DNA from: Ktedonobacter sp. 13_1_20CM_4_53_11
GTDB lineage: Bacteria; Chloroflexota; Ktedonobacteria; Ktedonobacterales; Ktedonobacteraceae
DNA: 11,033 nucleotides
Assembly (NCBI GenBank): GCA_001919995.1
Contig: MNIY01000175.1
Location: forward strand, 1 to 11,033
Reading direction: 5' to 3'
Part shown: positions 1 through 6,477 of the stretch, in pieces
Layout: each line of letters starts with the position of its first letter
Numbering within the stretch: position 1 is the first letter of the stretch
Notes under the pieces: generated by a model
Told to the model about the DNA's origin: nothing
What the model saw: only the letters and a program-made list of their open reading frames with translations
Database searches by the model: none
Position numbers and translations under genes: made by a program

Positions 1-1
1 G

Positions 2-1741
2 ATTCTGTTCGTTGTTTTCCTTGATTTGCAGCTTGCCGCGAGGCACTCACACAGTGAGCAGACGATCTCTGCAACAAGCAAACCTCCAATGATCGGAGAT
101 TTCATAGATATCGCTTCGACAGCTGGACTTTCTGCGAGCAATGTATTTGGAGGGAAAAAGAGCAGCACATACATTCTAGAGAGCACCGGCACTGGAGCAG
201 CCATCCTCGATTACGATAACGATGGTTGGCCGGACATATTCCTCGTGAATGGCACCAGGCTTGACGGTTTTGACGCCAAGAGTGCGCCCACCAGTCATCT
301 CTACCGTAACAACCACGATGGCACATTCACAGATGTAACAGAGAAGGCTGGTCTAGTCGCGAGCGGCTGGGGCCAAGGCGTGTGTGTCGGCGACTACGAC
401 AACGACGGTTGGGAAGACCTTTACGTCACGTACTACGGAAAAAACCGGCTCTACCACAACCGCCAGGGCACTTTCGAAGAGGTGGCAGACGCAGCGGGTG
501 TCGCTGGTGATGGAAAGACTTGGGGAAGCGGCTGCGCCTTCGTGGATTACGATCGCGACGGGCAGCTCGATCTGGTCGTCGCGAATTATGCGAACTTCGA
601 CCTTGCACACGCCGCTCCTCCTGGCAAATACCCCAGCTGCTTGTGGAAGGGCATTGCTGTCTTTTGTGGGCCGCGAGGCCTGCCTGGCGGCAGAAATATC
701 CTATATCGCAATCTCGGCAAGGGCCGCTTCCAAGACGTCACGCTTTCCGCACACATTGATCGCACGATGGGCCAATACTGTTTCAGCGTTTCACCCTTTG
801 ATTTTGACAACGACGACTGGCCTGATATCTACATGTCCTGTGACAGCGCACCGAGCATCCTTTACCACAACAATCGCGACGGAACCTTCACGGACGTGGG
901 TATACTTTCGGGGGTGGCCTACAACGTCGACGGCCGCGAACAGGCAGGCATGGGTTCCACGGTTGCAGATTACGATGGCGATGGGAATCTGGATCTGTTC
1001 CGCACGAACTTCTCCGACGACACCCCCACGCTCTATCACAATAATGGCGACGGCACCTTTAGCGATGTGACGTATCCCGCGGGACTTGGCTCCAGTACCC
1101 GATATCTAGGGTGGGGCACCATGTTTTTTGATTTTGACAATGATGGCTGGCCCGACCTTCTGCTGGTGAACGGCCATGTCTATCCGGAGGTTGAGGACCT
1201 GAAGCTTGGCATCGACTATAGCGAACCAAAGTTGCTGTTTCACAACAAGGGCGATGGCAAGTTTACTGACATCTCGATGACGGCAGGGCTGGGCATCAAC
1301 ACATCGGCTCCTGCGCGAGGACTGGCGATTGGCGATCTCTGGAATGATGGCAGGCTGTCGGCCGTGATTGTGAACCGGAACCGGGCGCCCAGTCTGCTCG
1401 TCAACCGCACTACCTATCCGAACCACTGGATTGAAATCAAGACTGTGGGTACCGACTCCAACCGCAGTGGCATTGGAGCACGTCTCGTGCTCAAGACCGC
1501 TACTCGCACGCAGATCGACGAAGTTCGTAGTGGTTCGAGCTATATTTCCAACAACGACATGCGTGTTCACTTTGGCTTAGGAAGGATAAGAAAGATTGAA
1601 TATCTGGAAGTCCGTTGGCCCAGCGGACTGGTGGAACGCTATTTGGATCCGCCTGCAGACAGCATCGCGGTTGTGGTCGAAGGCTCCGGGCAGCCAGCCG
1701 GACGAACAATGCAGAAACCAGCAAGAAAGATGAAGGATTAG
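2..1741 (+). CDS. CRTAC1-family FG-GAP/VCBS repeat protein with C-terminal ASPIC/UnbV domain (5' end outside window)
   Basis: Exported, calcium-binding beta-propeller-type protein of unknown substrate. The frame is open to the left edge and codons 2-25 encode a hydrophobic run (ILFVVFLDLQLAA), which looks like a signal-peptide core, so the true start probably lies outside the window; the first possible internal start is a TTG at 26. Counting from that TTG (571 residues), DxDxDG-type loops of FG-GAP repeats lie near residues 62, 123, 174, 259, 315 and 369, with a degenerate one near 437 (DLWNDG). Each is followed by a W/L-PD-hydrophobic strand, and several by LYHN..DGTF. A two-Cys segment (C205 to C214, then GPRGLPG) is typical of the CRTAC1 family as I recall it. 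Residues about 465-540 (NHWIEIK, GIGARL, EVRSGSSYISNND, VHFGLG, VRWPSG) are a clear ASPIC/UnbV domain. The stop is 2 nt before the next gene. The family assignment is firm, the biochemical role is not. Confidence 0.93.
   Translation: MLFVVFLDLQLAARHSHSEQTISATSKPPMIGDFIDIASTAGLSASNVFGGKKSSTYILESTGTGAAILDYDNDGWPDIFLVNGTRLDGFDAKSAPTSHLYRNNHDGTFTDVTEKAGLVASGWGQGVCVGDYDNDGWEDLYVTYYGKNRLYHNRQGTFEEVADAAGVAGDGKTWGSGCAFVDYDRDGQLDLVVANYANFDLAHAAPPGKYPSCLWKGIAVFCGPRGLPGGRNILYRNLGKGRFQDVTLSAHIDRTMGQYCFSVSPFDFDNDDWPDIYMSCDSAPSILYHNNRDGTFTDVGILSGVAYNVDGREQAGMGSTVADYDGDGNLDLFRTNFSDDTPTLYHNNGDGTFSDVTYPAGLGSSTRYLGWGTMFFDFDNDGWPDLLLVNGHVYPEVEDLKLGIDYSEPKLLFHNKGDGKFTDISMTAGLGINTSAPARGLAIGDLWNDGRLSAVIVNRNRAPSLLVNRTTYPNHWIEIKTVGTDSNRSGIGARLVLKTATRTQIDEVRSGSSYISNNDMRVHFGLGRIRKIEYLEVRWPSGLVERYLDPPADSIAVVVEGSGQPAGRTMQKPARKMKD
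1732..1737 (+). promoter_or_regulatory. Shine-Dalgarno site for the secreted TPR gene, inside the end of the upstream CDS
   Basis: GAAGGA lies 6 nt before the GTG at 1744, within the last codons of the CRTAC1 gene. It fixes the GTG as start over the longer upstream reading (from 1615), whose first 43 residues are only the shadow of the upstream gene. Confidence 0.75.
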
Positions 1742-1743
1742 CC

Positions 1744-2799
1744 GTGACTGCTCCTTTATCGAAAAGTGTGTGTTTGCCGCCTGCCGCTAAGCTTGCGGCT
1801 CTTTTCTGTCTGTTCATGCTTTCACTTGTGGCGAACCTGCTCGCCCAACAGGAAGACCAGGCCCTGGCCACGGCCCGCTCGCTTATTCAAGAAAACAAAT
1901 ACCAGGAAGCAATTGTCCATCTTAAAGATCTGGCAGCAAGCCACCCCGGAACGAAAGGCATCAGCCACGAACTGGGCACCGCTTATTATTACCAGGCGGA
2001 CTACTTTGAGGCCGCTGCGTACCTTGAAGAGGCCCTGCGTGAAAGTTCCGAAGATCGCGATGCTGCGCAACTACTAGGGCTCTCCTATTACTTCAGCGGC
2101 AAGCCAGCACAAGCCATTCCGGTGCTGGAAAAGGTACGACTCTGGCATCCCAACGAGAATATTGACGCCATCTATGTTCTAGGTCTTTGCTACGCGCTGA
2201 ATAGGAACTACCCAGAGGCGCTAAAAACTTTTGCGCGTCTATACCGTTTGGAGCTCGACTCCGCGGCATCCCACTTGATGATGGGTCGCATTTTGCTCCG
2301 TCAGGGCTTCGATCCGATCGCTGAGCAGGAGGTGCGCAAGGCTCTGGCGCTTTCAGCACGCTTGCCGCTCGCCCATTTCACATTGGGAGAGTTCTACGCC
2401 TACAGCGGTGATTATCCGAAAGCCGCCGAAGAATTCCGGCAAGAGCTCGACATCAATCCCGGCTATGCGCCCGCGTTCAACCGCCTAGGCGACGCTTACT
2501 GGCGACTTAAGCGAAACGAGGACGCGGAAAGAGTACTGCGGGATTCCATATGGCTGGACTCGACCAGCGGGGAGCCTTACGTGGCTCTGGGCAAAGTGTT
2601 CATGGCCAAGAGGCAATTAGTGCAAGCTGAACGAACCCTGCAACGCGCAATCGCTATGGATTCCGGCAGCTACACGGCACACTATTTCCTTGGCCAGGTA
2701 TACCGAGACCTGGGCAAAACGGCTGACGCGGATCGGGAATTGAAGATCTCGGCGCGCATCCAGCAACTTCAGGCGCAGAACGCATCTGGCATTCGATAG
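1744..2799 (+). CDS. Secreted tetratricopeptide-repeat protein
   Basis: Predicted 351-residue exported TPR scaffold. The GTG start at 1744 is chosen for its good ribosome binding site and because it places a signal peptide at the N-terminus: K7, then K16, a hydrophobic stretch at about 17-33, and a plausible cleavage site after A34 (NLLA/QQ). The rest is built of roughly eight TPR helix pairs with the A/G-x-x-Y and A-x-x-x-(Y/F/L)-x-x-A-L spacing, for example at about 70-98, 142-170, 208-236, 241-270 and 311-345. No catalytic motif is visible. It follows the CRTAC1 gene after 2 nt, so translation is very likely coupled. CRTAC1-like and TPR proteins are often adjacent in Acidobacteria and Planctomycetes as I recall. 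Together they may form a periplasmic or surface assembly, which is inference. The stop is 10 bp from the stop of the convergent gene. Confidence 0.9.
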   Translation: MTAPLSKSVCLPPAAKLAALFCLFMLSLVANLLAQQEDQALATARSLIQENKYQEAIVHLKDLAASHPGTKGISHELGTAYYYQADYFEAAAYLEEALRESSEDRDAAQLLGLSYYFSGKPAQAIPVLEKVRLWHPNENIDAIYVLGLCYALNRNYPEALKTFARLYRLELDSAASHLMMGRILLRQGFDPIAEQEVRKALALSARLPLAHFTLGEFYAYSGDYPKAAEEFRQELDINPGYAPAFNRLGDAYWRLKRNEDAERVLRDSIWLDSTSGEPYVALGKVFMAKRQLVQAERTLQRAIAMDSGSYTAHYFLGQVYRDLGKTADADRELKISARIQQLQAQNASGIR

Positions 2800-2809
2800 G
2801 TGAGCGGTT

Positions 2810-5059
2810 TTAAGGACTCCCGCGCTTCTCCTTGGGAGCTGCGAGTTCCGCTCGTATGATTTTGTCGAACGCAGCTTCTGGTTGGGCTCCGCTGAGCAGG
2901 ATTCCGTTTATGAAAATTCCCGGGGTGCCTTCGACGCCGGCGCGAATCCCATCCTGAAGGTCCTGTTCAATTTGTTTCGTGTATTTGCCACTGGATAGGC
3001 AAGCGTCAAACTGCTTTTCGTCGAGGCCCAGACTTTGAGCCATTCCCGCTACGCCCGATCGGTTGAGTTTATCGGGATTCCCGAACAAGAGGTCATGATA
3101 CTCCCAAAATTTCCCTTGCTCGACGGCGCAACGCGAAGCTTCGGCAGCCAACTCCGCCTGCGAATGCATCCCGCGTAGCGGAAAGTCTCGGTATGCCAGG
3201 CTGACCTGCCCCTGGTATGTTTCGAGTAGGTTCTTCAGGGCGCTCTGAACTTTCCTGCAAAACGGACACTGGAAATCGGAAAATTCAACAATCATTACGG
3301 GCGCCTGCGGACTTCCGCGAAGCCGGGCCGGGTCGGAGGCGACGTGGACCTTGCCTGCTTGCAGTAAAATCGCCGGTCCCCCGCGTTCTTGCAAGCGTTC
3401 CAGTAATTCCTGCCGGGTCTGGTGAAGTTCCGATTCGTTCAGCACGAGTTTTTGGCGAACGCTGTGTAGTTCAGGCAGATCCTTATCGGCGTCACTCCAC
3501 AGTCTTTCTGCGATGGCAAAGTCCTGGCTCGCGGCGACAGAATCGCCTAGGTGTTCGGACACTAACCCAAGGGCGTAGTAGCCGCCAGCGTAGCTCGGTT
3601 CCTGCTGGATCATTTCCCGCGCAGTGAACTCGGCCAAAGCCCATTCCTCGGTCTCGCGAGCCCCGCGCGCGATTGAATCAAGCTGGATTAGCGCTTGGCT
3701 TCGCGCATCAGGCCCGGGCGACGCGCGAAGCTGCTCCTCGATTTCCTTCATCAAGGTGACGCCTTCGGCAGACTTTTTTTTTGAGAGCAGAATCTCAGCC
3801 CGCAAGGTCTCTGCATAGGGCCGCAACCGATCGGCTTCGGTTACTGTAACCAAAACCAGCGCATCACGCGCCAAAGCTAACTCCGTCTCGGCATCATCGA
3901 CGCGATTCAAAGCCACCAAGGCGCGGCCCATCAACGCATGTCCTGCAAATCGCGCCATCATCGAGGGGCTCTGCACGAGAACCTTCGATTGCTCGTATGC
4001 CTCTTGAGCGCGCCCTCGGGCCAGCAGAAACTCCGGCCACTGCTTGTGGCCGAACTCCGCAAGTTCACCGTGCGCCGGCAGGGAAAACGATTCACGGAGC
4101 AGTTGCTCCGCGGCTTTCATTTGTCCCAGCAACTGGTAACACATCGCCAGGAGGCTGAGATTATGAGGACGGTGCCAGTCGTACTCTGCAGGAATGTGCT
4201 CGGCGCGATAGTAGGCACTCTCCAGATCGTTCGCTTTTCGAAACTCTTCGACGGCATCCTCGATGCGCCCCGCCCGGCGAAGTTCATGTCCGCGCATGTG
4301 ATGTGCGTGGGGAATCGAAGAGGATACGCGCAAATATGCCTCGCTGTGGTACAGCGCCTCATCGGTGCGGCCGATGTTCTCGTAGGAATGAGCCAAATAA
4401 TGATGCGCAGCGGAATTATTGGGAGAAACCACCAGGGCGGTTTGATAGAAGGCGATGGAATCCAGATCCCCGGTCTGACCGTGTCCCGCTCCCGGTCCTT
4501 CATCGGCAAAACCCCGCAAAATCCAAAGACCTGGGTCGCTAGGGCTCGCCATCAAAGCGTCGTAAATGGCTTTACGGTAGGCGACGAATTTGTCGAGGTT
4601 CTGCTTGTCTTCGAGGAAATCCACGAGGCGGGCACGGATCTCCATACGCTGCCGTTCGGCCCCGGTTATCTTGCCGGAGAGCGATTGTGCTTTCTCCAAT
4701 GCTGCTCGCGCCGCCGGCACGTCTTGCAACTGCACATAGACATCGCATAGTCCGACATAGGCGGGAGATAAGGATGGATCCAGTCGCAACGCTTGGTGAA
4801 AGGAGCGCGCCGCTTCGATCCACACGTACGAAGCAAGATAGTTTAGCCCCTGATCATAAAACGCTTGAGCTTCCGCGGAGGGCGTCGTCACTTTTTCATG
4901 GAGATTGCCAATGTCGTGCCGAAGTGGGAGCGGTCGCTCGAGAACCTCTTGCGGCACCCATCCGACAACTCCTTGTCCTTCGTGGCCCTCGTGCTGTGCC
5001 AGGATCGGTGCTACCCATACTGCCAACAAACACGTCTGCATGATAGCCAGTCGCGTCAC
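2810..5059 (-). CDS. Exported TPR protein with C-terminal DsbA-like thioredoxin-fold domain
   Basis: About 749 residues. From the GTG at 5059 the product begins with a good signal peptide: an Arg, a hydrophobic stretch to about residue 26, and cleavage after ILA before QHEGHEG. ATG 5041 (no basic n-region) and GTG 5152 (2 nt after the upstream stop, about 31 residues longer) are alternatives. No start has a strong Shine-Dalgarno site. Residues about 45-560 are TPR-like helical repeats (AQAFYDQGLNYLASYVW, ARSFHQALRLDP, AYVGLCDVYVQL) with a His-rich stretch at about 219-258. Residues about 575-740 are a DsbA/Thioredoxin_4-type domain: VEFSDFQ leads into the CPFC redox motif (C598, C601; bases 3257-3268), and GTPGIFING carries the expected cis-Pro (P713). 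It probably acts in periplasmic disulfide exchange, with the TPR part holding a partner. DsbA itself is about 200 residues, so this is a large fusion. It is likely co-transcribed with the molybdoenzyme upstream. Confidence 0.9.
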   Translation of the reverse strand: MTRLAIMQTCLLAVWVAPILAQHEGHEGQGVVGWVPQEVLERPLPLRHDIGNLHEKVTTPSAEAQAFYDQGLNYLASYVWIEAARSFHQALRLDPSLSPAYVGLCDVYVQLQDVPAARAALEKAQSLSGKITGAERQRMEIRARLVDFLEDKQNLDKFVAYRKAIYDALMASPSDPGLWILRGFADEGPGAGHGQTGDLDSIAFYQTALVVSPNNSAAHHYLAHSYENIGRTDEALYHSEAYLRVSSSIPHAHHMRGHELRRAGRIEDAVEEFRKANDLESAYYRAEHIPAEYDWHRPHNLSLLAMCYQLLGQMKAAEQLLRESFSLPAHGELAEFGHKQWPEFLLARGRAQEAYEQSKVLVQSPSMMARFAGHALMGRALVALNRVDDAETELALARDALVLVTVTEADRLRPYAETLRAEILLSKKKSAEGVTLMKEIEEQLRASPGPDARSQALIQLDSIARGARETEEWALAEFTAREMIQQEPSYAGGYYALGLVSEHLGDSVAASQDFAIAERLWSDADKDLPELHSVRQKLVLNESELHQTRQELLERLQERGGPAILLQAGKVHVASDPARLRGSPQAPVMIVEFSDFQCPFCRKVQSALKNLLETYQGQVSLAYRDFPLRGMHSQAELAAEASRCAVEQGKFWEYHDLLFGNPDKLNRSGVAGMAQSLGLDEKQFDACLSSGKYTKQIEQDLQDGIRAGVEGTPGIFINGILLSGAQPEAAFDKIIRAELAAPKEKRGSP
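3774..3782 (-). repeat. A9 homopolymer in coding strand of the TPR-DsbA gene
   Basis: Nine T on the plus strand are nine A in the gene, encoding Ser-Lys-Lys-Lys near residues 426-429. The run lies between the repeat region and the redox domain. It is a possible polymerase-slippage site and also a typical place for a sequencing length error; the frame is intact here. Confidence 0.85.
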
Positions 5060-5154
5060 GAGCAACCATACGTCACTATTCCAGACGTCATCGTGCGCTG
5101 AGGTCCTTTTTTTGCGAGATTGCTGGTTAACGTCCTTCTCCTGCAAATTCACTC

Positions 5155-6348
5155 TCAAATTTCGGTCACCTCGACAGAACGAACGTAGTATCCGGAATCG
5201 AGTCGCTTCGTTTCCACCAGCGGATCGGCGACCCGCAGCCGGATCAAATAGGTTCCCACAGTTGTAGGTGTCCACGCTTGCGACCAAAGGCTCCAGGGAT
5301 CATTTTCTGTTTGCGAAAAATGGTCCACTCGGACGTAGTTCTCTTCCGGATTAAAGCGTATTTCCAGAGCCTTCACCAAACGCGACCCTCCCCACAGAAT
5401 TCCAACAACGTGATACTTGATTCTGCCATCCACGAACCACTTTTCGACGCGAATTGGCATAGCCGCCTGGTCAATGATCGCCGGACGGTAATCTCTCGCA
5501 AGTTTTGGTATCCCTTGCTGATGTGTTCGCGCGGCAAATTCTTGCATCTGCGATGTCGCCAAGAAATTCTCATCGACAAGTGTGATGGCGTTTACCCACT
5601 TTATCGAAGCGCAGCCATACCAGCCGGGCACAACCAGCCGGACTGGCGCGCCGTGGTCTTTGTTCAGTGGCTGCCCGTTCATCTCCGTGACCAGAAAGGC
5701 CTTGGAAGTCTTGAGTTGCTCGACTGTGAAGACCCAATCCGCACCGGGACGAGAGGTGGCGGAGCTGGCAGAATAGGTATCGAAACCGGAGACTACGACT
5801 CTGGTCGCTTGCGGTTTGGATTTGCACAACTCCAAGAGGTCGGAGATGGGCGCGCCGCTCCAGTCAGCAACGCTGATCATTCCGAATCGGGTCGCGCGTG
5901 TGTTACCCGAGCATTCCATCAGATGCAGGCCAGCGGGCCTCGCGCCTTTCCTTAAATCCTCCAAGCTAAGAGTTACCCTTTTGTCGACCAGGCCGCCCAG
6001 CCGGATCTGCCATCCTTTCTCGCAATCCAGCAAATGGGAAGCGCCAGTACGAACGTAGAATCTCTCAATCGGAGGAATGGGCTCTTCAGGGGTCAGTGTA
6101 GAGAGATCCGAATACAGCCGGGCGTCAAGCTCTGATCCAAGGAGCGTGTCAAGTGGCGCGCGGCTCTCGCCAGCAAAATCCAGGTTCCCCAGGTGTTTGC
6201 CTCCGTCGAACGCATCCGTTCGGGCCTGTATCTTGGCGGCCAGCGTCGGGAGCTTGTCAAACCCGACCAGAAGAGCGCCGCCAGCCACAAAAGAGGATCT
6301 AAGGAAGTCGCGCCGCGTACGGTTTGGTCTGGGTTTGCGAGTTAACAT
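5155..6348 (-). CDS. Tat-exported sulfite-oxidase-family molybdopterin oxidoreductase
   Basis: 397 residues from the ATG at 6348, chosen because it places a twin-arginine signal close to the N-terminus: RRDFLR at residues 12-17, then a hydrophobic AGGALLVGF stretch. The frame runs 20 codons further upstream to 6408, but that extension has no features. The catalytic domain (about residues 85-260) carries the molybdenum-ligand Cys as MECSGN (C146, bases 5911-5913), as in SUOX/SorA/SoxC-type enzymes. It is followed by NGQPLNKDHGAPVRLVVPGWYG, a conserved family block, and IKWVNAI. The C-terminal part (about 285-395: RVEKWF, VVGILWGGSRLVKALEI, WSLWSQAWTP, LIRLRVADP) matches the Mo-co dimerisation domain. 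It is expected to oxidise sulfite or a related sulfur compound in the periplasm. The true substrate and electron acceptor cannot be read here, and no cytochrome subunit lies beside it. The next gene in the same direction starts 2-95 nt after its stop. Confidence 0.93.
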   Translation of the reverse strand: MLTRKPRPNRTRRDFLRSSFVAGGALLVGFDKLPTLAAKIQARTDAFDGGKHLGNLDFAGESRAPLDTLLGSELDARLYSDLSTLTPEEPIPPIERFYVRTGASHLLDCEKGWQIRLGGLVDKRVTLSLEDLRKGARPAGLHLMECSGNTRATRFGMISVADWSGAPISDLLELCKSKPQATRVVVSGFDTYSASSATSRPGADWVFTVEQLKTSKAFLVTEMNGQPLNKDHGAPVRLVVPGWYGCASIKWVNAITLVDENFLATSQMQEFAARTHQQGIPKLARDYRPAIIDQAAMPIRVEKWFVDGRIKYHVVGILWGGSRLVKALEIRFNPEENYVRVDHFSQTENDPWSLWSQAWTPTTVGTYLIRLRVADPLVETKRLDSGYYVRSVEVTEI

Positions 6349-6420
6349 TTCACAACAACCGCGTAAGTCTCCCACCCCATTGTAAGAGCCCCGCTGACAA
6401 TCTGCCACCAGCCCAAGCAG
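6349..6420 (-). other. Short leader of the molybdoenzyme operon
   Basis: This stretch between the receptor terminator and the molybdoenzyme ATG would have to carry that operon's promoter if termination is complete. I see no convincing -35/-10 pair and no strong Shine-Dalgarno site (a GGGAGA lies about 19 nt upstream of the ATG). Partial read-through from the receptor gene is an alternative. Confidence 0.4.
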
Positions 6421-6452
6421 AAAAAGGGGCCGGGCTTTTTGTCCCGGCCCCT
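6421..6452 (-). terminator. Rho-independent terminator of the TonB-dependent receptor gene
   Basis: A perfect 10-bp GC-rich stem (arms 6425-6434 and 6443-6452, AGGGGCCGGG with its complement) encloses an 8-nt loop. On the minus strand the stem is followed by TTTT, then CT. It begins 26 nt after the receptor stop codon and lies before the molybdoenzyme start at 6348, so the two genes probably have separate transcripts. Confidence 0.85.
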
Positions 6453-6477
6453 GTGATACCGACGGTTGTGGTCCAGT

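Noticed and set aside
384..1070. 228-codon open frame overlapping the CRTAC1 gene in another frame
   Set aside because: Thr/Ser-rich low-complexity shadow of the repeated DxDxDG codons of the real gene.
200..1345. Recurring GAT/GAC-rich blocks as DNA repeats or a CRISPR-like array
   Set aside because: They are the codons of the FG-GAP calcium loops at irregular spacing, and the DNA copies diverge.
2815..2840. CTCCC/GGGAG stem at the convergent junction as a terminator
   Set aside because: Only 5 bp with a 12-nt loop, inside the coding sequence, and without a T-run.
3938..4750. 270-codon plus-strand open frame
   Set aside because: Lies entirely antisense to the TPR repeats of the TPR-DsbA gene, which has clear domain motifs. 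The opposite frame is open only because of codon bias.
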